41,819 nt of DNA. Source: a virus. The translations under genes and the position numbers were made by a program. Each line of letters opens with the position of its first letter. Within the stretch, counting starts at the first letter, position 1. The notes below the pieces were generated by a model. The model made no database searches and had not been told where the DNA came from. It saw only the letters and a program-made list of their open reading frames with translations. Positions 8,545 through 18,700 of this stretch are shown here, piece by piece. The DNA lies in IMG/VR virus record IMGVR_UViG_3300020478_001370, positions 1 through 41,819 of that record, one strand, 5' to 3'.

Positions 8545-10914
8545 ATGGCAAATAGAATACCACTAATAGTTGACGTACTAGACAGCAACAAAATTAAGGA
8601 ATTACCAATAGGTGATAACCTTGATTTAGGCGGTGCTGGTGTTACTAATGCTGGAACAATTAATGCTACAGACATCAGAATTAATAATGTTTCGTTTAAC
8701 AATCCATTCAGTGGTGACTATAACGACTTAACAAATAAACCAGTTATTCCAACAGTACCAAATGCTATAAGTGCCTTTGCAAATGATGTTGGATATCTAT
8801 CAGCAGGTACAACAACAGATCAAATTGCTGAAGGAACAAATAACTTATTTTATACCCTTGCTAGAGTTGATTCAAGAGTTAATGCACAAACAGGTGCAAA
8901 TTTAAATCTAGGTCAAAAGATAATAAGTGACTTAAAAGATGTTGCGGCTGTTACAGCAAATGATGATGGTAAAGTTTTATACTATGATCATCCATCTACT
9001 TCTTGGAAATGGAAAACAGATGCTGGTGGTGTAACAAAATTAACACAACTAAATGATGTTGATGCAGTAACTAGTGTTGATCATAACAAAATTTTATATT
9101 ACGATCATGCTACTACATCATTTAAATGGAAATTAGATACAAGTTCATTTACATTTAGCGTTGGCGCTGATGATTCAACATTAAGAACTATTAGTTCAAA
9201 TGAATCAGTTAAATTTGTTGGCGGTACTGGTATTACAACTGCTAGTGACACCGAAGGTAATATAACAATTACAGTTGGTAACATAGGAGATCTAGTAGAT
9301 GTTGGTACAGCTGGAGCAACAAATGGTCAGGTATTAACATATAACTCAGGTGCAGGAACTTGGGGACCAGGAAACGTTGCGGCACCAACTAATATTGACG
9401 ATTTAAATGATGTTGACACAACTACTACAGCTCCAGTTGATGACTATGTTTTAAGTTACAAAGATTCTACATCAAAATGGGAACCAAGACAATTAAACAA
9501 TGTTGATGCGGCAACTGTTACCACAGTCGCTAACTCAACAGCGGCGGCACAATTTGTAACGTTTGTTGCTACAGGTGACAGTAATGGTCAACAACTAAGA
9601 ACAGATGCCTCAATAACTTATAATCCTAATACAAATACATTAACAGCAACTTCGATAACAGGAACTACAGTTAATGCTACTAATTTAAATGTATCAGGTG
9701 CAATTGCAAACGGTGTAAACGAAATTAACTTTACTGGTGATGTTAAAATAGCATCTTCTAAAGAAGTTAGATATTATGATACTGATAATTCACACTACAT
9801 GGGATTTAAGGCTCCAGCTAATGTAACAGCAAGTAAAACATTTATTTGGCCAGATGGTGACGGAAGTGCAAACCAATTAATGCAAACAGACGGCAATGGA
9901 GTATTAAGTTGGGTAACACCGGCGGCTACAGGTGAATTAAATGAATTTTCATTTAAAACAATTGCAGTTTCAGGACAAAATAATGTTGTAGCAGAAACAA
10001 CAACTGACACATTAACGTTTGTTGCAGGAACAAATGTAACATTAACAACTGATGACACAGCTGATAGTATTACAATTAATGCAACAGGTGGTGGCGGAAC
10101 CCCAGGTGGTGTTGATGCACAAGTTCAATTTAATGATGGCGGCAGTACATTTGGTGGTGATGCAGGATTAGTATATAACAAAACAACTGACACATTAACT
10201 GGTATTAATGCTGTCTTTACAAAAGTAACAGCTGATGATATAGTAAGTTCAGGTGCAGGTGTACCGACTATTACTTCAGCAAGTAATTTAATATTAGATG
10301 CGGCTAATGCCGTTGTAGTACAAAAAGCACCTTTACGTATAGGTAGCTTTGATACTGACGGTATAGGAAATCTTGTAGGACAAGCTGGTGATGTAATTTA
10401 TAACAGTTCAGCAAAACAATTAGTATTCCATGACGGAACAGCTTGGGTTTCAACTTCAGATCCATTTACATTTAGTATCGGTGCTGATGACTCAACTATG
10501 AGAGTTATTTCAACAAATGAAGGTATTAAGTTTAGTGGTGGAACTGGAATTGATACAACAAGTGATGCAGAAGGTAATATTACAATTAAATCATCAGGTC
10601 CTACTATAGAATATGATGTAACTGCTAACGGATCATCTGCATATAGATTTGCAGGACCAGGTATTGATGGAACTGTAGATAATCCCGATCTTACACTATA
10701 CAAAGGATTTACATATATCTTTAACAATCTAGCAGGTGCAGGTCATCCATTTGAAATTAGAGTTAGTAATGGCGGAGCGGCATTTACAGAAGGTGTTACA
10801 GGATCTACAACAGGAACACAAACTTTTATACCACAACATAACACAAGTGATAGTGCGTTAGTATATCAATGTACTAATCATGCGGCAATGGTTGGTAACT
10901 TAACTATAGTGTAA
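8545..10914 (+). CDS. Modular tail-fibre protein with a C-terminal cupredoxin-like domain
   Basis: The protein has 789 residues. The N-terminus resembles phage fibre attachment regions. A repeated unit of the form L-x-D-V...G-x-V-L-x-Y...W occurs four times between about residues 125 and 320. A second module, FTFS(V/I)GADDST...NITI, occurs twice (near 9148 and 10464). The last ~100 residues (from 10600) form a separate beta domain with HPFEI (His codon 10744) and YQCTNHAAM (Cys 10870, His 10879, Met 10888). The His...Cys-x2-His-x2-Met set is the type-1 copper ligand pattern of plastocyanin-like proteins. A late box (8516) and an AGGA site precede it. It is inferred to be a virion fibre; copper binding is a hypothesis. 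Confidence 0.75.
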   Translation: MANRIPLIVDVLDSNKIKELPIGDNLDLGGAGVTNAGTINATDIRINNVSFNNPFSGDYNDLTNKPVIPTVPNAISAFANDVGYLSAGTTTDQIAEGTNNLFYTLARVDSRVNAQTGANLNLGQKIISDLKDVAAVTANDDGKVLYYDHPSTSWKWKTDAGGVTKLTQLNDVDAVTSVDHNKILYYDHATTSFKWKLDTSSFTFSVGADDSTLRTISSNESVKFVGGTGITTASDTEGNITITVGNIGDLVDVGTAGATNGQVLTYNSGAGTWGPGNVAAPTNIDDLNDVDTTTTAPVDDYVLSYKDSTSKWEPRQLNNVDAATVTTVANSTAAAQFVTFVATGDSNGQQLRTDASITYNPNTNTLTATSITGTTVNATNLNVSGAIANGVNEINFTGDVKIASSKEVRYYDTDNSHYMGFKAPANVTASKTFIWPDGDGSANQLMQTDGNGVLSWVTPAATGELNEFSFKTIAVSGQNNVVAETTTDTLTFVAGTNVTLTTDDTADSITINATGGGGTPGGVDAQVQFNDGGSTFGGDAGLVYNKTTDTLTGINAVFTKVTADDIVSSGAGVPTITSASNLILDAANAVVVQKAPLRIGSFDTDGIGNLVGQAGDVIYNSSAKQLVFHDGTAWVSTSDPFTFSIGADDSTMRVISTNEGIKFSGGTGIDTTSDAEGNITIKSSGPTIEYDVTANGSSAYRFAGPGIDGTVDNPDLTLYKGFTYIFNNLAGAGHPFEIRVSNGGAAFTEGVTGSTTGTQTFIPQHNTSDSALVYQCTNHAAMVGNLTIV

Positions 10915-10923
10915 GGAGAAGCT

Positions 10924-12441
10924 ATGAGTGAAAAACATTATGTTGTTTCTTTACACAAAGGCTTTGATAAAGAAGAAATAATTAACGACCTTAACCGTGA
11001 TACAACGTTAGACTCTAGCGTTGACAGTAACATAATCCCTGACAGAGAAGTACAAAATGTAAACACTAGACCTTCTAGTAAACGTATCTTTGAAGTTGCC
11101 TTAACAGACGAAGAAGTAGAAAAACTTAGAAAAGATCCTAGGATTGGTGATGTTAATACTCCTCTTGTATGGGACGATGACTGGATGGATTATGAACAAA
11201 CTGCTGATTGGACTAGAGATTCTATTACAACAACAAGAGGCAATTGGGGATTAGTAAGACAAGTTGATAAAACAAATCCTTGGGGTACTCTTGTTGCACA
11301 AGACTTATCAGCAGGAACAACTTATGATTATCATTTAGACGGTACTGGTGTTGATTATGTACACCAAGAAAGTAAATTTCGATATACACACGAACAATGG
11401 CAGGATAGAAATGGTGTTAGTCGTTTAGTACCTTTTCAATGGAATACACTTCCAAATTGTAGTGGCATAGCTACTCAAGATTATACTAATACAACAGGAT
11501 CAAGTTATCATGCAACGCATTGTGCCGGAACGGCAGTAGGAAAAGATTATGGTTGGGCTAAAAATGCCAATGTATACTGTTTAGATATGGATTCAGTTAC
11601 TTCAAGTTATTGGTTTGATGCTATTAAAGAATTTCATAAAGCTAAAGCACCAGATCCAGTAACTGGAGTTAAAAGACCAACAGTAGTAAGTGCAAGTTGG
11701 GGCTATAAATCCTACTTTACTTCAATAGGAGATATTCAATTTAGAGGGGCTAGTGTAGGAAGTGTTAAAAGTGCTGACTACGGAATGATTGGTGACGGAT
11801 TTGGTCGCTTTAATGCAAATCTTTATCAGCTTAATGTTGAAGTTGAAGAAATGCAAGATGAAGGTGTACACTACTTTAAAAGTGCCGGAAACCAATATCA
11901 AAAACTTTGTTATCCAACAGATATAGATTATGATAATTATATTAAAAGAACTGTAGATTCAGGAAATATTTCCGCAGGACAACCTGTATATTATAATAGA
12001 GGTGCAGGTAACATTGGACCTGATACAGTTGTTGTAGGTAACTTAGACAGTGAATTACATAATAATGGCGAAGCTACAAATAATTCAAGTGATAAAGGAC
12101 CTAGAGTTGATTTATGGGCGGCTGGTACAGATATAGTTAGTGCTACAAATACAAGTGATACAGCAGTATTAAATCTTAGTGGAACATCAATGGCTACACC
12201 ACAAGTTGCTGGAATGAGTTGTTTATTACTACAATTAAATCCAGGTTGGACACCTGCACAATTACGTAAATGGTGGCAGGATAATGCTGTTAAAGATTTA
12301 TTGTTTCAAGGTTCAACAGACGAAAATACACCATCTACTTTTTTCTCTAATAATAGAAGTTTAATGAATGGTCCGAATAGAATAGCTTATTTTCCGTTCG
12401 CGGCTCATAGGGCTATGACAACAAACGTGGGTATTGGTTAA
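10924..12441 (+). CDS. Subtilisin-like (S8) protease paralogue 1, catalytic Asp replaced by Glu
   Basis: The protein has 505 residues. Residues 1-80 resemble an inhibitor I9-type propeptide. The peptidase core shows H196 in HATHCAGT, the oxyanion Asn323 in SAGN and S422 in GTSMATPQVAG. Where the neighbour has the catalytic Asp (IQDDGI), this protein has HQESKF, putting Glu149 at the Asp position and losing the following Gly. It may therefore be weak or inactive. It has no signal peptide and sits among virion genes, so it is probably virion-associated, for example in maturation of fibre proteins or in digesting host surface protein. An AAGGAG site lies 7 nt upstream of the start. Its stop overlaps the next start (TAATG). 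Confidence 0.85.
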   Translation: MSEKHYVVSLHKGFDKEEIINDLNRDTTLDSSVDSNIIPDREVQNVNTRPSSKRIFEVALTDEEVEKLRKDPRIGDVNTPLVWDDDWMDYEQTADWTRDSITTTRGNWGLVRQVDKTNPWGTLVAQDLSAGTTYDYHLDGTGVDYVHQESKFRYTHEQWQDRNGVSRLVPFQWNTLPNCSGIATQDYTNTTGSSYHATHCAGTAVGKDYGWAKNANVYCLDMDSVTSSYWFDAIKEFHKAKAPDPVTGVKRPTVVSASWGYKSYFTSIGDIQFRGASVGSVKSADYGMIGDGFGRFNANLYQLNVEVEEMQDEGVHYFKSAGNQYQKLCYPTDIDYDNYIKRTVDSGNISAGQPVYYNRGAGNIGPDTVVVGNLDSELHNNGEATNNSSDKGPRVDLWAAGTDIVSATNTSDTAVLNLSGTSMATPQVAGMSCLLLQLNPGWTPAQLRKWWQDNAVKDLLFQGSTDENTPSTFFSNNRSLMNGPNRIAYFPFAAHRAMTTNVGIG

Positions 12442-14048
12442 TGGCTGACGAAAAAGAATATAAAGTTATTACTAAAAAAGGTATTGATATTGCAGAAATA
12501 GAAGCTGAACTAGAAAGAGATACAACTAGTGATGCTACTGTTAGTGCAAATGTTCCAGATAGAACTGTTGATGTAGCTTATGCTAAAAAAGCCAACAATA
12601 GAATTACTCATTATATGCTAACTGATGCTGAAGCATCAGAACTATCAAAAGATCCACGAATACACGTAGTAGAAACAGAACCTGATCCAAACCTTGCTAA
12701 ACACGAACCATACGAAATACAAACTGCACAGTTTGATAGATCTACATCTAATGATCAAGATGCAAAAAACTGGGGTTTATATAGACATATAATTAAAGAA
12801 TTTGATTCTGCTTCATCAAGTAACACATATTCAGCAGATTATACATATAGTTTAGACGGTACAGGTGTTGATATTGTTATTCAAGATGATGGGATTGAAC
12901 CTTTTGGTCATCCTGAATGGGAAGATGCACAAGGTAATACAAGATTTGAACAAATAGATTGGTATGCGTCTACAGGTATTGCAGGAACTATGCCAACAGG
13001 ACATTATACTAATGGATTTTCAGATGGTAATAATGCAGGACAGCATGGAAGTCACGTAGCAGGTATTGCCGCAGGTAAAACATTTGGTTGGGCCAAGAAT
13101 GCAAAAATTTATTCTTTAAGACATTATGGTGGATCTCCAAACGAAATCTCCGATGCTGACAAATTTGATCTTATTAGAGTTTGGCACGAAAAGAAACCTA
13201 TAGATCCCAATACAGGATTTAAACGTCCAACTATTGTAAATCAAAGTTGGGGTTGGAGTGCTGGGTATCCAAGTCCAATTACTCATGTCTTTTATAAAGG
13301 TGTAGATCAAAATATTACTGCACAATCTTTTAGTACTACTGCCTTTGCACAATACGGAATGGTAGCAACTAAATTTCCTTATGTAAAGGCTTCAGAGGAT
13401 GTTGAACAAGAACAATTAACAGATTCAGGTATAATTTGTGTTAAGGCGGCTGGTAATTATTACCATCCATGTGCAGGACCTAATGCACCTTATTATAGTG
13501 GTATCTATGATAGTTACTTTACATATAGCGGAGGCGATCTTCATTATAATCGTCCAAGTTCGCCACATAGTGATGATACTATATTTGTTGCAAATATGGA
13601 TAGAGAACAATTCGGAACTGAAGAATATATAACAGAGAAAAGTGAGAGAGGTCCACGTATTGATATAATAGCCGGCGGTGTTGATATTTCAAGTGCTACA
13701 AGCCAAGTTAGTGGATATCCTGGAACACAATTTTACCCAGGAAGTGCAACTCATAAAATGACAAGAATAAGTGGAACATCTATGGCGGCTCCACAAGTAA
13801 CTGGAGTTGGAGCATTATGGTTACAAGCAAACCCAGGTGGAACTGCCCAACAATTTAAAGATTTTCTTAAAATTCATAGTACAGCTAATTCTTATGATAG
13901 TGGTACAGATGAATCTTTTGATGATTTTAATACTGTTCCAAGACGTTATGGAGCACCTAATAGAATACTACATTGGCCCTATAATAGTCCTAATCCTTGG
14001 GGTTGGAAAGGTACTAGCGGCAGTGGCACAGCTGGAATAAATACATAA
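12441..14048 (+). CDS. Subtilisin-like (S8) serine protease paralogue 2, intact triad
   Basis: The protein has 535 residues and is a tandem paralogue of the preceding gene, sharing the N-terminal I9-like region (both contain TD.E...L.KDPRI) and the TFGWAKNA / DYGWAKNA segment. The triad is complete: D149 in IQDDGI, H202 in QHGSHVAG and S447 in GTSMAAPQVTG, with oxyanion Asn339 in KAAGN. PQV replaces the usual PHV in the serine motif of both copies. There is no secretion signal. It is inferred to act within the virion or at the host surface; a role in processing neighbouring fibre proteins is possible but unproven. It is translationally coupled to paralogue 1. Confidence 0.88.
   Translation: MADEKEYKVITKKGIDIAEIEAELERDTTSDATVSANVPDRTVDVAYAKKANNRITHYMLTDAEASELSKDPRIHVVETEPDPNLAKHEPYEIQTAQFDRSTSNDQDAKNWGLYRHIIKEFDSASSSNTYSADYTYSLDGTGVDIVIQDDGIEPFGHPEWEDAQGNTRFEQIDWYASTGIAGTMPTGHYTNGFSDGNNAGQHGSHVAGIAAGKTFGWAKNAKIYSLRHYGGSPNEISDADKFDLIRVWHEKKPIDPNTGFKRPTIVNQSWGWSAGYPSPITHVFYKGVDQNITAQSFSTTAFAQYGMVATKFPYVKASEDVEQEQLTDSGIICVKAAGNYYHPCAGPNAPYYSGIYDSYFTYSGGDLHYNRPSSPHSDDTIFVANMDREQFGTEEYITEKSERGPRIDIIAGGVDISSATSQVSGYPGTQFYPGSATHKMTRISGTSMAAPQVTGVGALWLQANPGGTAQQFKDFLKIHSTANSYDSGTDESFDDFNTVPRRYGAPNRILHWPYNSPNPWGWKGTSGSGTAGINT
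14036..14043 (+). promoter_or_regulatory. Probable late promoter box AATAAATA
   Basis: The box lies in the last codons of the protease gene. The predicted start near 14049 would give a 13-nt leader with AAGAGAG before the ATG at 14062. It matches the T4 box at seven of eight bases, but its position inside a coding region lowers certainty. Confidence 0.4.
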
Positions 14049-14061
14049 GAAGAGAGATAAA

Positions 14062-14766
14062 ATGGCCGTACAAACTATAAACATAGGAACACTAGCAAAC
14101 GACGGAACAGGTGATGATCTACGTGAAGCGTTTATTAAAGTTAATCAAAACTTTGAAAGTTTAGATCTACGAGCTCCTGAATCAACTACTGCAAGTAATT
14201 TAGGTAATGTTGGTGAAGGTGTTTTCCATCAAAAAGCTGGAGCAGATTTACAGTTTAAAAAACTCGTTAGTGGTGCTAATATTACATTAACATCTTCAAC
14301 TAATGGGATTACAGTTAATGCTTTAGGCGGATTACAACAATTAAATGTTGTTTCTGATTCCGGATCTAACCAATTAGCTGATGGTGATACGTTAAATATA
14401 TTCGGAGGAACAGGTGCTAGTACAACTTTAAGTGGCAATGTTTTAACTGTTAATACAACTACTGAACTTTCAACTGATACTACTCCAGTATTAGGTGGAA
14501 ATTTAGATGCAAACGGAAATAACCTTATTAACGGTGGAACATTAACAGCAAGTAGTTTTAACGGTACTTTTAACGGAAACTTAACTGGATTAGTACATGG
14601 TATTGATATTAGATTAATGGCACCTAATACAGCAGGTTTTAATTTTGGAACTTTCAACGGTGTAGTAACTAGTATGATTGACTGGTTAATTGCAATAACC
14701 GATGTAGACTTTGGTAGTTTTTATGTTCCAGACGGTAAAAGTTTTGACGCAGGGACTATAGTATAA
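14062..14766 (+). CDS. Short fibre/structural protein with shared N-terminal adaptor
   Basis: The protein has 234 residues. The first ~35 (INIGTLANDGTGDDLREAF then KVNQNFESL) are nearly the same adaptor as in the gene at 7252, which suggests both proteins dock to the same virion site. The centre is Thr/Gly/Asn-rich with LGGNLDANGNNL, a motif frequent in phage fibre proteins. The C-terminal ~50 residues (RLMAPNTAGFNFGTFNGV onward) form a distinct, more hydrophobic segment ending in DAGTIV. It is inferred to be a virion structural protein. Confidence 0.7.
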   Translation: MAVQTINIGTLANDGTGDDLREAFIKVNQNFESLDLRAPESTTASNLGNVGEGVFHQKAGADLQFKKLVSGANITLTSSTNGITVNALGGLQQLNVVSDSGSNQLADGDTLNIFGGTGASTTLSGNVLTVNTTTELSTDTTPVLGGNLDANGNNLINGGTLTASSFNGTFNGNLTGLVHGIDIRLMAPNTAGFNFGTFNGVVTSMIDWLIAITDVDFGSFYVPDGKSFDAGTIV

Positions 14767-14776
14767 GGATAAAAAT

Positions 14777-15655
14777 ATGGCAACATTAACAATTACATCA
14801 AATGGTTTACCTAACCCAGCGGCATTTGGAAAAAGTTTTGGGAATAATAGTTTTTCACCAAGTGTAAATACTGCAACTGCCCAAACGTACAACTATTCTT
14901 TTGTTTATCGCGGTGGCGAAAATACTACTAATGCACAAGTAACAGTTCCATTAACACCAATGGGTATTATGTCTAATGGCGTTGTATTTTTTAATCCTTC
15001 AATAGGACCAACAGTAGTTCCACCAGGACTCGATCCTACTACAGATAAACCAAGTGACGGATTTGAATATAATGCAGTAGCATTTAGATCAAATTACGGA
15101 GGAGATGATGCAGGCGGATGGCCAGAAACTAACGGACAATATCATTATATGTCTGGAATGTTTATGTTCCTTCCAACAGGTTCATCAGAATCTAATGCGG
15201 CCTGGAGTTCTACAATGTTAAGTGGAGCATCACCTACACCAACATATTATACTGGAACAAACTTTGGTGGAGATCAATTTAGACACACAGATGGACATAG
15301 CAAAATTATAGGATACTGTTTTGACGGTTATCCTATTTACGGACCTTATTCATATACAGATCCTAATGCAGAAGTAGGAACGGCTGTTACTAGAATGACA
15401 TCTTCATATCAGTATTATACAACAGAACCAGCAGGACGTGGTTATACTTACGGTGAAAAAGCGGCTGGTACGTTTATTAATGACCATGAATATCAAGTAG
15501 GTACAGGACACTTAGATCAATATAACGGAAGATATAATAAAACGCCTGATTATCCTAATGGGACGTATGCATATTATATGACTGTTGATGCAAGTATGCA
15601 ACCTGTTTATCCTTACATTGTTGGACCTTCAACGAAACAGCAACGAAGCGTTTAA
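14777..15655 (+). CDS. YHYH-domain protein
   Basis: The protein has 292 residues. NGQYHYM and, further on, HSKIIGYCFDGYPIYGPY are the diagnostic pair of the YHYH domain, a family of unknown activity found in secreted bacterial proteins and marine phages. The protein is rich in Tyr, Gly and Thr, with no signal peptide or membrane helix. It sits in the fibre/structural block, 10 nt after the previous gene, with AAGGA before the ATG. The second Y/H of the canonical YHYH is Met here (YHYM). A virion location is inferred; a metal-binding or enzymatic role cannot be told from sequence. Confidence 0.8.
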   Translation: MATLTITSNGLPNPAAFGKSFGNNSFSPSVNTATAQTYNYSFVYRGGENTTNAQVTVPLTPMGIMSNGVVFFNPSIGPTVVPPGLDPTTDKPSDGFEYNAVAFRSNYGGDDAGGWPETNGQYHYMSGMFMFLPTGSSESNAAWSSTMLSGASPTPTYYTGTNFGGDQFRHTDGHSKIIGYCFDGYPIYGPYSYTDPNAEVGTAVTRMTSSYQYYTTEPAGRGYTYGEKAAGTFINDHEYQVGTGHLDQYNGRYNKTPDYPNGTYAYYMTVDASMQPVYPYIVGPSTKQQRSV

Positions 15656-15685
15656 TATACACATATACTCATTATCAAAATATCC

Positions 15686-15693
15686 GATAAATA
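15686..15693 (+). promoter_or_regulatory. Late promoter box GATAAATA
   Basis: The box lies in the 64-nt gap upstream of the large structural gene at 15720. The T4 spacing predicts a start near 15699 and a 21-nt leader containing AAGGGA. Confidence 0.7.
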
Positions 15694-15719
15694 CTGTAAG
15701 TTAAGGGATATATAGCATA

Positions 15720-18700
15720 ATGTCAAATTTACCAGTTTGGAACCAATTATCAGGGTATAAACTAGCAGAACTAGAGGAAAGAGTAACTACGACAGTTAAT
15801 CTGCCTTTAGATCCTTCTAGTGCGGATATTATTACAGGATTTAAACCTGACGATACAGCATTAAGCAGTTCGCCATTACCTACATTAACAAACTCATCAG
15901 ATTTAAGTATTGAAAAAACTTGGACACAAACTGTTAATAATGTTCCTAATACAAGTGTAACTTACACTTATCCTATATCTATTAGAATTCCAACAATTCC
16001 ATCTTTAGCAACTAAAAAAGTACCAGTAGTTATTATACTACACGGTAACGGTGGTAATGGTTCTGCTGAAATTACAGCTTGGCAAAATTATTTAGGAGAT
16101 CATATTATAATTGCTCCTACAGGATATTCAAACTCATGGAATTTAGCCAACGAAGAATCAAAAGCACCTGACATAGAATTTCTTAAAGATTTAATTGCAA
16201 AGTTAAAAGGGTTTAATAATGTTGATCAATCAAAAATAAAATTTCTTGGATTTAGTAATGGTGCAGGAATGGTTAATAGAGCGTTTATTGAAATAGACGA
16301 CCCCGACATTGATTCATATGTAACTATTGGTACACAATTATATGATCCACAATATAGGAATAATACATTTTTCTTTCCGTCAGGACAAACAGGATCTAGT
16401 CCTGCACAATATAATACAGCAACAATACCTTTACAAAATAAACGATACTTGTCTATTCATTCAACAGACGATGGTACTATTCCTTATGCAGGCGGAGTTG
16501 TTTCTGGTAATATAGGATTAACATTTTTACCCGTACAGGAATCTGCTTTTGTTATCGCAAAAAGTCAAGGATACACAGGCGGACAAATTCCAGATGGTGG
16601 AGGAGTATTTTATGGAACAAATAATACTTACTACTACAGTTATTTAGGCGGGCGAGTAACACATTATAAAACTCAAGCAGGACATACAATAGCACCCTTT
16701 ATGCGAGAAATTGTTCAAGCGTTTATGACGTATGTACCTAGTACTGCTCCTGACATTTATTTAGAAGCAGGATCAAGTACAGCTATACAACTTAATACAA
16801 GTATTATAAGTTTAATTAGTGGTAAGTTACCTCCTGGAATGAGATTAGAAGAAAATCAAATAGTAGGAACACCATTTGAAGTACAACGTGGTGAAACATT
16901 TGAATTTGTATTACGTGCAACTAATTCTTCTGGAATTGCTGATAGAACATTTAATATTGTTGTAAATGGTCCTGATGCACCTGTATGGACAACTAATGAA
17001 GGTAAACTTCCTTTAGGGCCTAATAATTCTTTTTATATTATAGATAGCAGTATTGTTGACTTCCAACTTTCTGCAATTGATCCAGATTTACCAGCAGGTG
17101 ATAAACTAGAATATTTTATTGCAGATGGTGATGGTACATTACCTCCAGGTATAAAATTAACTGACCAAGGAAGACTGATTGGAATTGTTGATCCTATTTT
17201 GGCATTAGATTTAGCATCTAGTAGTGGATTTTATGATACTACACAGTTTGATAGTTTTCCTTTCGACTTTGGTTTACGAAGTGCTAATGGGTATGAAAGT
17301 TATTTTTATGATACTACAGGATATGACTTTGCTATTGAAACACGTAGTCCTAAAAAACTTAATAGATTTTTTGAATTTATAGTAAGTGTTAGTGACGGTG
17401 ATACAATAGTAAAAAGGAAATTTATAATCTTCTTAGTAGGTGATGACTTCTTACGTGCAGACAATACTGTTATGCAAGTAGGTACCGGAATATTTACAGC
17501 TGATAATACATTCCTTAGAACACCTGTTTGGTTAACACCGGCTAACATTGGATATAAACGAGCAAATAACTATGTAACAATATATTTAGATGTATTTGAT
17601 CCTAACACTATTGTAGGCAAATTAAATTATTCTTTAGAACAATATAATGATGATGGAAGTGCAAGTACTTTACCACCAGGAATGGCATTAGATGTTAATA
17701 CTGGTGAAATTGCAGGACGAGTTCCTTATCAGCCAGCTATTACTAAAGAATATAAATTTACAATTGACGCAAGACGCTTTACTGATCAAGCAGTTAAATT
17801 AGCTTCTAAGAAAAAAACATTTACTGTTAAAATATTAGGCGAAGTTGAAAGTGCAATAGAATGGGAAACTTCCGCTGACCTAGGAACTATTAAAGCAAAC
17901 TTTATTAGTACCTTTAGTGTAAAAGCAAAAATCCTTAACCAATCAATTAGTAGTAAAGTTTTATATAGAATTACTGCCGGAGAGTTGCCACCAGGATTAA
18001 AGTTAAATCCTAACGGAGAAATTGTTGGCAAAGTAAATCAATTTAAAAATTTTGATGAAATAGGAAAATCCTGGAACAAAGGATTAACAACAATTGATAA
18101 AAATGTACTTACACTAGATAATTCTACAACTACTATTGATAGAAAATTTAAATTTACAGTTGAAGCTAGAGACCGTTTTGGATTTAGTGTATTATCACAA
18201 GAGTATAATATTGTAGTTTCTGATCCTGATAATATAAGTTATAGTAATTTGTATGTTAAGCCTTTTATGAAGACAAATCAAAGAACACTTTATAATAACT
18301 TTATTGGTGATCCTAATATATTCGATCCTGATAAAATTTATAGACCTAACGATCCTTCATTTGGACTACAAAAAGAAATTAAAATGTTAGTATATGCAGG
18401 AATCGAAACTAAAGACGTTAAAGAATATGTTTCAGCATCTAGAAAAAATCACAAAAGAAAAAGGTATAAACTTGGAGCAGTTAAAACAGCAGTAGCCAAA
18501 ACAGCAGGAACAAATACTATTGAATATGAAGTTGTTTATTTAGAAGTAATTGATCCTTATGATTCAACATCTAGTACTGATGTTCAAAATACAGTTGATG
18601 TTAAAACTAAAGGCAAACATACTGTAGATAGCGTATCATATGAATCGTTTGACGATGTTACAAAAGAAGGGGCAGGTATTGCCGTATTTGAAATAGTAAA

